Shown piece after piece: positions 22,206 through 33,642 of a stretch of 64,000 nt of DNA (positions within the stretch are counted from its first letter, which is position 1; each line of letters opens with the position of its first letter). The stretch comes from Hirundichthys speculiger (Eukaryota; Chordata; Actinopteri; Beloniformes; Exocoetidae), in NCBI GenBank assembly GCA_018398805.1, contig JAGFBZ010000708.1, positions 992,001 to 1,056,000 on the forward strand, given 5' to 3'. A model generated the notes under the pieces. It worked only from the letters and a program-made list of their open reading frames with translations, did not search any database and had not been told where the DNA came from. The position numbers were made by a program, and so were the translations under genes.

Positions 22206-22944
22206 AAGGACTGGGCAACGATTAACATTTTTAATCGCGATTAATCGCATGATTTCCCTGATTAATCACGATTAGTCACGTTGTATACGGAAATTCAAAT
22301 AATGAATTCAAAAAGTAGTGTAAAGGTCACTTTTATTTAAATGTTCTGCTGCCATATGAACTAAAGTGTCATAACATTTGTTGTTCAAACACTTTTAACA
22401 TCAGCACTTGTCAGTAACAATCTCATCTTAAAAAATGTAAAATAAAATAAAGCTTATTGCCACTGCCAGGACATTAATGTCATCCTGTTTTTATGAAAAA
22501 TGAAAAAGTGAGCCACAATTAGAACATTAAAACAGGTAATTTCTGAGGTAACAGCAGAAACTTTTAACAAGGAGTTTAATTTGTCAGTTGTTACAAATAA
22601 CCTTGTTTCTGTTGAATCCTCCGTCTGGGAGAACTTTAAAATGAAAATGTCCATGTAAAAGTTCTGTAATTTTATCAATTTGTGTATCATTCATTCTTTC
22701 CATTTTCAATTGTCAATCAAAAATAAAAAAAAAATTATAAAGTGACTTTTTATTTTGTTTTTCCATTTTTTTAATCTAACACAAAAAACAACAAAAAATG
22801 CCTGTTTTTTTATATTTCAAACAGGCCACGGGACTTTTCAAAACAAAAGCACGTGAGCAACATGCGTTAACGAGCGATCAAATAAATGTCGTCATTAATA
22901 AATCAATGAGTTAACGTGATAATAACGCGTTAACTTGCCCAGCC

Positions 22945-22947
<3 letters not shown>
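22206..22947. mobile_element. hAT-like repeat family A, copy 3 (internally deleted)
   Basis: It begins AAGGACTGGGCAACG and ends ACTTGCCCAGCCCTA. At 742 bp it is about 400 bp shorter than copies 1 and 2. The missing part is the segment around the 'TAGTGGCACAGATGTG' text of copy 1. It is followed by an (AT)n run at 22948-22985. Confidence 0.7.
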
Positions 22948-22982
<35 letters not shown>

Positions 22983-22985
22983 TAT

Positions 22986-23813
22986 TGTGACCTGCCTCAC
23001 TTAATCAAGTAACTACTTGTTTATTCAGAACTCCATAGCCTCATTTTCTTCTGATGTCATCTCATTTCACCAACAAGCTGTTCAGTCATTGTGATCTTTG
23101 AAGAGCATGCCTTCATACACGAAGACCAGCCCTTTATTCCTCTGTTGAGCACTTTGTGACTGCTGTCTGAGAATAGTGCCATATAAGCAAACATTACTTT
23201 CTTCCTTAACCTTCTCACAACAAAATGAACGTGTACGTGTAAGAGCTACATTGGCCCAAAGAGAAAAAATCTAGTTCCTAATTAAGGTTAAAGTTTATAA
23301 CTATTACTAGATTTGTTCCAATTAGTTTTTCTGTATTCTGTTTTTTCATTTACGTCTAATAGCTTTAAAATCAGTGTGGATTCAAGATTCACATGATGCC
23401 TTTTAAATGGCCGTCCACTGATGGACTTTAAGACACTAGGTGATATAAGTTGACCGGTGATTGCAGTGCAGAGACAGTAGAAGGATGTCATAATACAACA
23501 ATGGCATCATTTAAACCCTAACAGTCCTGCCACGTTGATCTTCCTCTCTCTGTTACTGTGTGGGCTGTTAATGTCGACAGTGTTGACATTATGAAGTCTG
23601 TGTTAGCATCAAGGGGAGCTGTAAAGTCTGTGGTGACAGGCGTAAAGATTATGGCTGATGTTCTCATTTTGCTCTCTGTCTCTGCACTGTACTGTGAAGT
23701 AAACTGAGATCTGAATCATCAGTGTCCTGCAGCTGCAGGTCAACGTGAGGAATTAAAGCACATATATGACCACACGGGGCATGCTGTGAATAATGGCATA
23801 TATAACTAGAAAA
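22986..23813. other. Unassigned intronic DNA
   Basis: No repeat shared with the rest of the window and no gene recognised. Confidence 0.35.
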
Positions 23814-24740
23814 GCAGACCTCCGCCAAGCACAACAGTTCTCCCATATAGCGATTTACAGATTGCTATAAAATCCGCATTCTGGATCAGATCCGGATCAG
23901 CCTTTGAAATTTGATAGAGGTTTCCATTGTCAATCCCTGCCGAAAATTTAACTGAAGTGGTTGTTTTAAAGTGATATGAGAATTTGAGCAAATATATGAT
24001 AAACAGGAGGGAAATGTTGGAATAATTGTATATAGTTATCACACTTTTGCTATTGAACTGTACACTGCCTAGTGAAAAACTACTGAAAGAAGTTAAGGAT
24101 GTGTCACCTTTAAAATGGCTTGTGTGATTGGCTGGATAACATGCTGTATAAGAGTATGAGAGTTATCATACGAACAGAAGGAGAGGAACCAGGAACTGGA
24201 ACTACATGAGAGAACATTGGGCATTGTACAGCTATGTACGGATCAGTGTACTTAGATAGGTCAGATTAAGATATGCAGTTAGTCACTCCCAAAACCCCTT
24301 AGAGCTGCATATCCTGTGTAAAGCAGGGACGTCCTAAGAGAATAAAAGAGAGAGTTCGGCAGGAGTTAACTCAGAGCGGGTTAGAGGCTGTAACCTTGCA
24401 AGTAAAATATAACAACCGTCTCTTGTCTTCCCTTTCAAAAGTGTTTTAGGTTGGCTGAACCTGACAGAAATTTCATGAGTTTTGGGCAATAATTAACAGA
24501 GATATTGAGAAACAACATTTTTGGCCCCATTGACCGCAATGTTATCGAAAATTTGAAAGTGATCCAAAATCCAGGATTTCTTCCGGATCACAGCCAAAAT
24601 GAAATCAGTTCTTCCTTTTCACATTTCTGACAACTTCTGAAATTTTCATCAAAATCCATCCATAACTTTTTGAGTTATCTTGAACACAGACAGACAGATA
24701 AACGCCAGCAAAAACAAAACCTCCTTGGCGGAGGTTATAC
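23814..24740 (-). mobile_element. Dispersed repeat family P, copy 2, split by an LTR-like insertion
   Basis: The first part (23814-23940) runs from ACTAGAAAAGCAGACCTCCG to CAATCCCTG. The second part resumes at about 24471 with CATGAGTTTTGGGCAATAAT and ends CCTCCTTGGCGGAGG near 24737. In copies 3 and 4 these two parts are adjacent, so about 530 bp were inserted, of which 24015-24466 looks like a solo LTR. Confidence 0.75.
24015..24466 (+). mobile_element. Probable solo LTR
   Basis: The segment begins TGTTGGAATAATTG and ends GGCTGAACCTGACA, so it has TG...CA ends. It is flanked by the 4-mer GAAA on both sides (24011-24014 and 24467-24470). A TATAAG word lies near 24148 and an AATAAA polyadenylation signal at 24341-24346, in the order expected of an LTR. 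At 452 bp it fits fish Ty3/Gypsy or retroviral LTRs. There is no internal coding sequence, consistent with LTR-LTR recombination. The 4-bp repeat alone is weak; the LTR reading rests on all features together. Confidence 0.6.
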
Positions 24741-26129
24741 ACAATTAGAGTATTTGTTCAAATGTTAACAGACTGACCTCCAGGGCATGCTCATCTCATA
24801 AAAGTAATAAACAGATTCAGGAGTGCAGATCTGACGTGCATATATCGCAGGACCTGCAGAAGCAGTAATGTAAAGATCGAGTCTTGCTGCTGCATAATTT
24901 ATTGATACAGCATGGGGGATATATTTTTAGCACTGCTTCTGTGTTAGTCAGCAAGAGATTTTAAAGCCACATTCAGATACCCTCTGCTTTTCCCAAAACA
25001 GATTAGACTGAAATTACCCACAATGACTTGTCCTGGGACATTACGGATATTTCACTGTGAAGACTGACAGGTGACATCACCTAAAATCAACATTACCGTT
25101 AAATGCGCCCTTTATTTTTCCACTCAATGACAAATTCAGTGTCAGTGTCAGGATTCCTAGTCAAGATTTGGAAGCTGGATGTCTCCATGACTTTGATTGG
25201 TCAGCTGGAAACCTATTCAAGACGTATGATTGGCTGTTCAGTTTCATCACTGTCACACAGAGTCTCTTATTCACTAAAGTCCAGCCAGTCAACATGGTGA
25301 TGGCAATGCTTCCGTTGTTGCTAAATGTTCCAAAAAGTAGTAATAAAGTACCAAAAATAGGAATATTAATAACCTAAAAAGCTCTTTTAACAGTAGTTGT
25401 AACAAATAATAATAATGATGATGTCAGATAATCATAAAATTCATCTAAAAAGTATAAAATAGCTCAAAAGGTTTAAGAGATGCCGTCAGAAAAAAAAATT
25501 GAAACCTCATAAGCACTAATTTATGCAACATGAGGAAAACCAGATGAACACAAAGGTTGTAATTTAAATGCATAAAAGAAACTTCACACACAAGCATTCT
25601 AAGTTTACAAAGTAAAATATAATCTAATTAAATCCAAAATGGCATTCCAATTCAGTCCATCCATCCATTCATTGATCATCTATACCTGCTGGAGCCCATC
25701 CCAGCTCCTCAGGTGAGACAGAGGTACACCCTATTTTAGATACACACAATTTTAGAATCAATCACTTTAATCACTTCAGCCCAATTCATTGTAATTAATG
25801 CACCAGCCAGTTCATTCAAACTCATGATCCCATTCATACTTCAATTTTTTCCAACTGAGTTCAAAATTCAAATTTTATATGGTGCCAGTTCATAATAAAT
25901 AGCCTATTAAATTAACCCGTTGGGTTAAATAGCAGCATGTTCTGGTGGGCCACATCACACATGAAACTTTTCAAGTCAGGTGTCATCTTTATTTCTTGTA
26001 GAAATCTACATTTCTTGACTTATGTGATAGAAATTCTGACCCTAGGTACCCAGGGAACCCAACAGATTCCATAAAATCTTCACTTTGGTGCGATTGCCAA
26101 GCCTGAGGAAGGATGAAAAGCAAAGAGAA
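24741..26129. other. Mostly unassigned DNA; fish repeat fragment at 25655-25745
   Basis: The 25655-25745 stretch (ATCCATCCATTC, then TGCTGGAGCCCATCCCAGCT) is a well-known teleost interspersed-repeat motif. The rest has no gene or family recognised here. Confidence 0.4.
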
Positions 26130-26553
26130 ACTAGAAAACCACTCGGAGAGCACAGACCTCCACCAAGCGCAACAATTCCCCCATATAGCGATTTATAGAT
26201 TGCGATAAAATCCACGTTCTGGATCAGATCCAGATCAGCTTTTGGAATTTGATAGAGGTTCCCATTGTCAATCCCTGAGTCAAACTTCATGAGTTTTGGG
26301 CAATAATTAACGGAGATATTGAGAAACAACATTTTTGGCCCCATTGACCGCAATGTTATCGAAAATTTGAAAGTGATCCAGAATCCAGGATTTCTTCCGG
26401 ATCACACCCAAAATGAAATCAGTTCTTCCTTTTCACATTTCTGACAACTCCTGAAAATTTCACCAAAATTCATCCATAACTTTTCGAGTTATCTTGTACA
26501 CAGACAGACAAACAGATCAACGCCGGCAAAAACATAACCTCCTTGGCGGAGGT
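26130..26553 (-). mobile_element. Dispersed repeat family P, copy 3
   Basis: A complete copy of about 424 bp with CAGACCTCCACCAAGCGCAA near one end and CCTCCTTGGCGGAGG at the other. It has the same layout as copy 4 at 36409 in reverse orientation. The short inverted ends and uniform length suggest a non-autonomous DNA element. Confidence 0.75.
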
Positions 26554-26749
26554 AAAAAGGAAACCTCCAGCAGAACCAGACTGGGGGAGAGTGACCATCT
26601 GCCTTGACTGGTCATTGGTCTGCGATGACAGGAAGACCGTGTCATCAATTAAATTATCCCTAATCTATACGCCTCATCAAAGAGAAGTTTTAAACCTAAT
26701 CTGGAATGCTTTGAAAACATGAAGTAGAAGCTGGTTCATCTCTCTCTCT

Positions 26750-27118
26750 ATGTTCAGATCTCTACAGGAACCACAAGTTAGACGTAGTTTCAGAGCAAAC
26801 TGCTCTGTTGGGAAGATAAGGAACTATAAGTTCCTCAAGAGGAGATGGAACCAGGCCCTGAAGTTTGAGGAGAATTTTAAATTCTATTCTGACTTTAAAG
26901 GGAAGCCAATGATGGAAGAAGAAATCAAAACTGATGTTTGTAAATTTGACTTTGGTTCCTATAACTTTATACATAGTTCTAGGGGCTTCAGAAAGATAAT
27001 ACTTTCTCCACCAAAGCACGCATTCAGAATTGAGTCTTTATTCGCGAGGCAGCGCTCTTTCGCTTGTCAAACTAGTTCCATCAAACTAATCCCATTGTGT
27101 CAGCGCCTTAGGACCTGA
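26750..27118 (+). CDS. Hypothetical reading frame of 122 codons, unrecognised
   Basis: The frame runs from ATG at 26750 to TGA at 27118. The product is basic and contains LKRRWNQALKFEENFKFYSD and PKHAFRIESLFARQRSF. I recognise no domain, signal peptide or membrane segment. It follows a family P copy and precedes a LINE remnant, so a retroelement origin is as likely as a host exon. It starts inside a fish repeat-like region (AAACCTCCAGCAGAACCAGA at about 26570). I doubt it is a functional gene. Confidence 0.2.
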   Translation: MFRSLQEPQVRRSFRANCSVGKIRNYKFLKRRWNQALKFEENFKFYSDFKGKPMMEEEIKTDVCKFDFGSYNFIHSSRGFRKIILSPPKHAFRIESLFARQRSFACQTSSIKLIPLCQRLRT

Positions 27119-27559
27119 CAAGAGGAGGAGAGAAAGGGGAGGAATGTCACGGCTCAAAGTTTTGTCTTCGTCTCTTAAGACCTTTCAGCGCTGCCAGTGT
27201 CTAGAAATTTAAGCCATCTTTTTCTGGACATCTCAAGGATTATGCAAACTAATCGTAGGATGTCATTTTCGTGGCTACTCTGAATCTGTTCTGAGACAAA
27301 AACCAAATCCCTGAGGGAAACATATTTTACCCCCAGTTGCATGTTGTCAGATGGTTTGGGTTTTATTTGTCCTTGTTTGAATAATGACATAAGAGAAAAA
27401 CATGCGCTTTTGTTGGACTTTCCTCGCTGTACTGAAGTAGCATATAAGCAAGGACAGGTTACTCTTTTCCCATCAATGCTTTTATTTCTACCAAAATATT
27501 ATTATAAAGCACTTTATTCTTATAAAAACCAACAAAAGTATCAAAGAAGTACCAGGTGC

Positions 27560-27985
27560 CAATGCCAGACTTGTAGCACAGATGAATAGAAGGGCCCACA
27601 ATGCACCAGTTCTTGCTGCCTAGTTGTCTGTGCTGTGAGGTTTAAGGTTGATTACAAGGTTTTACCACTTGTTTTAAAGACTTCAGTGGTCTGGCTAATC
27701 TATTTCTGCAGCCTCTTAACCCCCAGAGCCTGAGGGCAGACTACAGTCCCGTGGAAAGGTTCACCTATAACAGGATGTCTCACCAAAGTGACTTTTTCTG
27801 GCCGAGCCCCCAGCTACAGAACTGCCTGCAGAATACCAGGAACACAGCTCACTGTTATAGTTATAGGCTTTCTGGAGGTGGCACTGGCAGGTTTGCAAAA
27901 CCTGTGCACCTATGGTCAGAACTTCCATCACGTATTCAAGAAATGAAGACATGATTTCTACAAGACATAAAGTCAAGATGATAAA
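27560..27985 (+). pseudogene. Degraded LINE ORF2 C-terminal region
   Basis: Fragments in different frames follow the order of the C-terminal domain of CR1/L2-type LINE ORF2: NARLVAQMNRRAHNAPVLAA (about 27560-27620), RFKVDYKVLPLVLKT (27640-27685), then HLWSELPSRIQEMKT (27910-27954). The known pattern in this group is 'ARLL...R.HI.PVL..LHWLPV..R..FK.L' followed by 'LWN.LP..IR'. Several frameshifts make it non-functional. Confidence 0.5.
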
Positions 27986-28122
27986 TTTCTTTAAGAGTTT
28001 CATGTGTGATGTGGCCCACCAGAACACGCTGATATTAAATTTTATTCCATTCAATGTATTGCCTGGAATTATTTTCTCTAGTAATGTGATGCTAACACAA
28101 GCCCAAAGCATAAATAGTCAAC

Positions 28123-29041
28123 TAGGGATGTAACGATATAGAAAATTTGATATCTCGATTATAGTGACCAAATTATCACGGTTTACGATATTATTGCGAT
28201 ATTCTTAATTGGTGTACAAATGTCCAAGAAACACATACATTTAAATAATTTCACAAAATCTTGTGATTTTCTTGTCATACTAAAATGCCAGAAGCCAAAA
28301 TTGTATTAAAATTAAACTTTCACATTAAAAGGGCAAACAACTGGCACAGAAAGAGGTTTTATTTTAAATGAACAAAATAAATAACAGGAACAAAGCTGAT
28401 TTGTCTGGTGCAAATTTATAATAAACACTTTAACAACCATAGTAGGTCAAAAATATGCAAACAATTATCAGGAACAAAAATTATAGAGCAAGTTCAAATG
28501 AAATAAACTTTGGACTTTAAGCTTAACCTTAAATACGTATAAATGTGCAAATAAAGAAACAGTTGTAAAGGAGCTAAATATGTTGTTATGAATTGTAGTT
28601 CACTCTGTGTGTCTGTGGGTGTCGCTGTGTTGTTACTTGAGGGTCAGGTATAAAGGTAGCTGCCTGTTATTGGTTAGCTGTTGGACCCGGAAGGGCAAAA
28701 GGTTTTTGACCGCTGTGGCGCTAACTGCCGGCGTTATGGTTGTTAGGATCAGTTAATGGAATAATTTAATATTTTAACTGCATCAGAAGAACATCGTTCT
28801 GGTCCTTTTTAGATCAACACGCAATGGTAACGTTTACGAAATGTGAGTTAGCGAAAGCGAGTCGACCAGGTTACTCTTGGTCAAACATCTTCAGTAGCTT
28901 GAAGCATTAGCCTTAGCTCCTTCAAGTTGCTTGTACAAATTACAATAAAATGTAAACAAGTGCTCTGCAGACAGAATAATTGTCCTCCACCAGTTGTCCC
29001 TCTGCATTCTTAAAAAAAAAAAAAAAACAGAATATGCCCAC
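28123..29041 (+). mobile_element. hAT-like repeat family E, copy 1 (right-truncated)
   Basis: It begins TAGGGATGTAACGATATAG and matches family E copy 2 (45274-46448) nearly base for base until ATATGCCCA at 29041. There it is joined directly to a family C fragment. The terminal about 290 bp of the family, including the ACCGTTTCATCCCTA end, are missing. Confidence 0.75.
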
Positions 29042-29144
29042 ACTAATCTTTCGATATGGTACGATACACGATATTCGGCTCACGACACGATATATATCGA
29101 TATTCATCTTCACATCATTTTCTGAAAGATTTTAAAGATTTTAT
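29042..29144 (-). mobile_element. Family C fragment (copy 7)
   Basis: It contains CACTAATCTTTCGATATGG through CATCATTTTCTGAAAGATTT, matching the start of copy 2 (30081) without its terminal TAGGGCTGTAGCGATA. It is truncated on both sides and sits exactly at the edge of the inverted duplicated block. Confidence 0.65.
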
Positions 29145-29332
29145 TGTAAATAGCAAATATTCATTTGCTTTGAAAGTCATTTTTATGCCCTTTTAGTGGA
29201 TGTTAACAGCACAGGACATCCTGTCTTTATTACAAATCCAAAAGGATGTAGCGATAAGTGAAATCAAATAATGATTGCCTCATTGAAACACTTTCGTTTT
29301 AAAGGCAGTAGAAGAGAGCAGTGACCTGTAAA

Positions 29333-29344
29333 GTGTGTGTGTGT

Positions 29345-29375
<31 letters not shown>

Positions 29376-29383
29376 GGGGGGGG
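29333..29383. repeat. (GT)n followed by a run of more than 20 G
   Basis: A GT dinucleotide tract runs into a long uninterrupted G tract ending at about 29382. The duplicated copy has the matching long C tract near 48820-48836 but no GT run, so the tract has changed since duplication. Assembly length of such tracts is unreliable. Confidence 0.85.
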
Positions 29384-29522
29384 CGTAGCATCTCGCCCCC
29401 TTCGTTCCAGTGGAGGAGCTGCCTCTCAGCAACAGCAGAGGAGTCCATCATGGATGGAGTTCCTCGAGGCACGTCCTCCAAGCAGCAACCTCTCAGAATA
29501 TCAGGGCACCCGTGCCGACAAG

Positions 29523-29931
29523 TAGGGGTGTGAAAAAAACATCGATTTAGCAATATATCGCGATTTTCAGCCGCCCAATATAATATCGATTTTTCAGCTC
29601 CTAATATGGATTTTTTTTTTTTTTAGGAAAATTTTATTCTATTTATTTCATTTTATTTATTTATTAAATGTGCAAAAAACCCTAATAATAAACAATAAAT
29701 AGGTTGTTTTGAAGCAAATATTTTTGACTCAATTTGTCCTCTGAATGATCAATATCATTTGATAAACATATACAGCATTTTGATTTTTCATCTCTACTTT
29801 TAATTTTGATATTAACCTGGGTAGAATATCACAATATATCGTGATATTGCGATATCGTGATGATATCGTATTGTAACCCAAGTATCATGATACATATCGT
29901 ATTGTGAGGTCCTTGCCAATACTCACCCCCA
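29523..29931 (+). mobile_element. hAT-like MITE family D, copy 1
   Basis: It begins TAGGGGTGTGAAAAAAACAT and ends CTTGCCAATACTCACCCCCA. Flanking 8-mers CCGACAAG (29515-29522) and CCGACAAT (29932-29939) differ at one position, a good hAT-type duplication. Subterminal ATATCG/CGATAT words are dense. About 409 bp, no coding capacity. Confidence 0.8.
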
Positions 29932-30080
29932 CCGACAATGTATGTGTTTTAGTCTGTTTAGTCTGTTCTTAATAAATGTTCACCCTTGTCGTCCCAGTTC
30001 CTCCCTTCCTGTGTGTAAAACATACTGCACATGACCAGGCGAGTAGTTGCCTCCCCATCATGCTTCTTCATCCCCAATAC

Positions 30081-30519
30081 TAGGGCTGTAGCGATACACT
30101 AATCTCGCGATACGCTACACGATATTTGGCTCATGATACGATATATATCGATATTCATCTTACAATACATTTACATCATTTTCTGAAAGATTTTAAAGGG
30201 ACAAAGTGATTTTGGTGACATCTTGTGAGTGTTCCAATGACTTTGTTTGAATTAAATGAACTGAAAGCATCATTTACACATTATATGGCTGACAGGCAGC
30301 TTGCAAATGCTGGACAAAATAAATAAAAGATTTGTTGAGAAAAATAGTTTCATTTATTTAAACAGTGCAAATTGTTGCTTCCAAGCTTTTAAAGGTGGGA
30401 CACGGGGGTTTTGAAAGAAGCTTAGAATATCGATACCCGCGGCTGAAAAATCGATACTCTCTGGGGAAATAAAATATCGATATATATATCGCAGAATCGA
30501 TAAAAAATTTTCAGCTCTA
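30081..30519 (-). mobile_element. hAT-like MITE family C, copy 2
   Basis: It begins TAGGGCTGTAGCGATACAC and ends TTTTCAGCTCTA, 439 bp. The left flank CCCAATAC is the complement of the target duplication of copy 5 (GTATTGGG). The right flank (ATAAAAAT) does not match. So this copy marks one end of the duplicated block, and its outer terminus is the breakpoint. Confidence 0.8.
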
Positions 30520-30842
30520 ATAAAAATGTTTGTTATGTTCTGTTGTGAATGAAATATTGGCTCATGTAATTTGAAAGTTTTGAGTTTTCATTTTATTCAA
30601 ATTTAAAAAATCATCCAACTTTTCTGGAATTTGGGTTTGTATATAAATATATATCTGTATTAGACAGCTTTGTATCAGACTTGTCTGTGACTAACTTATC
30701 CTTTGAATCTATAACATACATGTCAGATACTTCTGAACATGAAGACCTCATGTGAAATCCCATCCTTTCAGTTTGTGTGAATTTATATTCTACTAAACTG
30801 TAATAAATGACCTCATAGACTGATTAAGCTGTCGCCCGCAGT
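30520..30842. other. Degraded transposon end and unassigned DNA
   Basis: The stretch 30530-30645 (TGTTATGTTCTGTTGTGAAT, then ATCCAACTTTTCTGGAATTT) resembles the terminus of a common fish DNA transposon whose ends read 'CCCAACTTTTTTGGAAT'. The matching end is absent. Confidence 0.4.
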
Positions 30843-31534
30843 CAGTGGCGGCAGCAGAACATTTTCATTGCAGTTGCTTAGGGATTGCTAAACAACTGTA
30901 TGGAGTTGCTGGACAATTTAATTGCAATACCAATTAAATAGTATAAATATGGATATGTATGTTATTACCGGCCTACTCATTCTAATCAGCGCTATGTGAA
31001 ACTAGCGCGGATGCCATGAAACAGATAAAAAAAATCAATTTGAAGTTCGTTATTATATAATTTTTACCATATAGTCATGCCGCTTTCCACAGCAGTGAAG
31101 AAATGCACAGCCTAGACTACAAATCATTTAACAATAACCTGTTCATCACATTTAAACCAGTTAGTATTCACATAAGTACACATCAGAAGAGATCTGGCAG
31201 ACTTACGCTTCAACAGATAGCGCTCCATTTTGATGTCACTTTTCTAACGGCCCGGTTTTTTTTTCCCAAGCTGACTTTGCGTGACCCCTGCAGGCCGGCT
31301 CTCGCGAGACGAGTCTCTCTCTCATCGTTTTTAATCGTCTTCCTTTTATTTTAATTTGAAACAAAAACACATGAAATTAATTTTAAATTAAATTGTCACC
31401 ATTTTTATTTAATTTAACACAATTAAGATTTTTTCATTTTTAATAGTCTCCATTCTTGCGGTTGCTTTGAAGTTGCTAATCCATATTTTGGGGTTGCTAT
31501 AGCAACTGCAAGCTACCCCCTAGCGCCGCCCCTG
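30843..31534. mobile_element. hAT-type non-autonomous element with perfect 8-bp target duplication
   Basis: It begins CAGTGGCGGCAGCAG and ends TAGCGCCGCCCCTG, so it has CAG...CTG ends and a CAGNGGCGGC terminal inverted repeat. CCCGCAGT is duplicated exactly on both sides (30835-30842 and 31535-31542). Length 692 bp. An internal 83-codon frame has no recognisable motif. This is a clear hAT superfamily insertion. Confidence 0.9.
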
Positions 31535-31620
31535 CCCGCAGTCACACTCCTCATGGTGAATTTCACCGTCAACACATTTATTTATTTTTGATTTGTTTCC
31601 TTTTATCTTTCCTTCTTTAC

Positions 31621-32008
31621 TAGGTGTGAGTATTAGCAAGGACCTCGCAATACGATATGTTTCATGATACCTGGTTCACAATGGGATATTGTCACAATAT
31701 CGCGATATCATGATATCACAATATATTGCGATATTCTACCCAGTTAATCAAAATTAAAAGTAGAGATGAAAAAATCAAGTTGCTGTATATGTTCATCAGA
31801 TGATATTGATCATTCAGAGGACAAATTGAGTCAAAACTATTTGCTTCAAAACAACCTATTTATGTTGTGTATTATTAGCATTTTGCACATTTAAGTAACA
31901 ATTACTGACAGCAATAAAAAACCGATATTAGGAGATGAAAAATCGATATTTTATTGGGCGGCTGAAAATCGTGATATATTGCCAAATCGATTTTTTTCAC
32001 ACCCCTAA
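31621..32008 (-). mobile_element. hAT-like MITE family D, copy 2
   Basis: Begins TAGGTGTGAGTATTAGCAAG and ends TTTTTTTCACACCCCTAA. Flanks TTCTTTAC and ATCTTTAC differ at one position. It is inverted relative to copy 1 and otherwise very similar. Confidence 0.75.
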
Positions 32009-32734
32009 ATCTTTACTGTGACTATTTACTGTTAGTTTTCTCCTTTTTCACAACACTTTTTATTGCTACTTTGAGGTATTATTTCAGATGAGATGTGGCT
32101 GGATCGTGTGACCTAAACCGTCACACAGGGAAACGTTTCAGGGGTAAATATTTATCATATCTCTTGCAATAATAAAGCTGCCACAGATGTAAAGAGTGAA
32201 ACGTGTGCACATCTGGCAGATAAAGCACCAGACTCCAGACACCATCCCTGCACGGACCTGCATACCACGAAGTGATACAGAGAATGGTGCTGTTTAATTA
32301 CATTACTAACATCGGAGCAAACAGAATAAAACCATCTCCTGCACCTCCGCCTCATTATAGGCAATAAAATTAGAATGTTTAATTGTAATTTTGCAGTATA
32401 ACCATCAGCAGGTGAACATCATGTTGAGCATTTACATAATCTCTTGCATATCAGAACGACATAGTTGCGCTGCAACAATTAAACTGTGGCTACATTTCAA
32501 AATAGAGGTTCATGAAGTAAACAGACTTTTAAAAATATCTCCAGTGCACCAATGTGTGTTTTATACGTTATGAGATTAGTATTGAGAACTCATATGTTTT
32601 CAGTGTTTTAATGTTTGCGCTGTGATCTCTCTTCTCTACACAGAATTGCACTAACCCTACTTAGGATGTTTCAAATGATGTTTCAGCTACAGTTTTATGC
32701 TGCCAAAAATCATTTGCTTTCCTGCTGCATTACG
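32009..32734. other. Low-repeat DNA, candidate conserved non-coding element
   Basis: 32090-32410 has balanced composition, several homeodomain-type words (TTTAATTACATTA, TTTAATTGTAATTTTG) and E-box words (CACATCTGGCAGA). No coding frame is convincing. It is a reasonable place to look for an intronic enhancer, but conservation cannot be judged here. Confidence 0.3.
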
Positions 32735-32742
32735 CTCAGCAG

Positions 32743-33195
32743 TAGGGCTGTAGTGATACACTAATCTCGCAATACGATGCGATACATGATATTCGGCTCA
32801 CGATACGATATATATCAATATTCATCTTACCATACATTTGCATCATTTTCTGATTATTATTATTATTAAGGGACAAAGTGATTTTGGTGACTTCTTGTGA
32901 GTGTTCCAATAACTTTGTTTGAATTAATTGAACTGAAAGCATCAATTACACATTATATTGCTGACAGGCAGCTTGTAAATGCTGGACAAAAAGAATAAAA
33001 GATGTTGTTGAGAAAAATAGTTTAATCTATCTAAACAGTGCAAATTGTTGCTTCCAAGTTTTTAAAGGTGAGACACGAGGGTTTTGAAAGAAGCTTAGAA
33101 AATCGATACCCGCGGCTGAAAAATCGATACTCTCTGGGAAAATAAAATATCAATATATATATATATCGCAGAATCGATAAAATCGCTCAGCTCTA
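32743..33195 (-). mobile_element. hAT-like MITE family C, copy 3
   Basis: Begins TAGGGCTGTAGTGATACAC and ends ATCGCTCAGCTCTA, 453 bp. Flanking 8-mers CTCAGCAG and CTCAACAG match at seven of eight positions. A short ATT repeat has replaced part of the interior near 32855. Confidence 0.85.
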
Positions 33196-33389
33196 CTCAA
33201 CAGGTAGAAAAAAAATGACCACAAGGAAACAATGCTAAAATACATAATTTTGCAGGAGACCCGATAGCCGCCACTTCCTTCAGAAGATATTGTTCAAAAC
33301 ACAACTTTTGGAACATTTAGCATATTCTTCTTGTGTTTGCTTTTAGGAGACTAGATGATAATTGTGTCAACACACCATTATATATCTAC

Positions 33390-33634
33390 TAGGGGTGTGA
33401 AAAAAAAATCGATTTGGCAATATATTCGGCCGCCCAATTTAATATCGATTTTTCACCCCCTAATATCAATTTTTTAGAAAAATTCATTCATTTACTTAAA
33501 TGTGTAAAAACACTAATAATAAACAATAAATAGTTTGATAAATATATAGCAATATATCGCGATCATATCGTATCATGATCCCAAGTATCACGATACATAT
33601 CGTATTGTGAGGTCCTTGCCAATATTCACCCCTA
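33390..33634 (+). mobile_element. hAT-like MITE family D, copy 3 (internally deleted)
   Basis: Begins TAGGGGTGTGAAAAAAAAAT and ends CAATATTCACCCCTA. Only 245 bp against about 410 for copies 1 and 5, both termini being kept. Flanks ATATCTAC and AGATCTGC match at six of eight positions. Confidence 0.75.
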
Positions 33635-33642
33635 AGATCTGC

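Larger units (their letters stand above)
29145..30080 (+). repeat. Duplicated block, left copy (with 30081-30519)
   Basis: The reverse complement of this block is found at 48122-49028, covering the low-copy text near 29145-29330 and 29385-29520, an inserted family D element, and 29932-30080. Both copies carry the family D insertion at the same site with the same target duplication, so the block was copied after that insertion. No gene is recognised in the low-copy part. Confidence 0.85.

Noticed and set aside
29299..29553. Shared protein in the duplicated block (similar frames at 29299-29553 minus and 48652-48891 plus)
   Set aside because: The frames are similar only because the DNA is duplicated; they run through family D terminal sequence and a G/C homopolymer and carry no domain.
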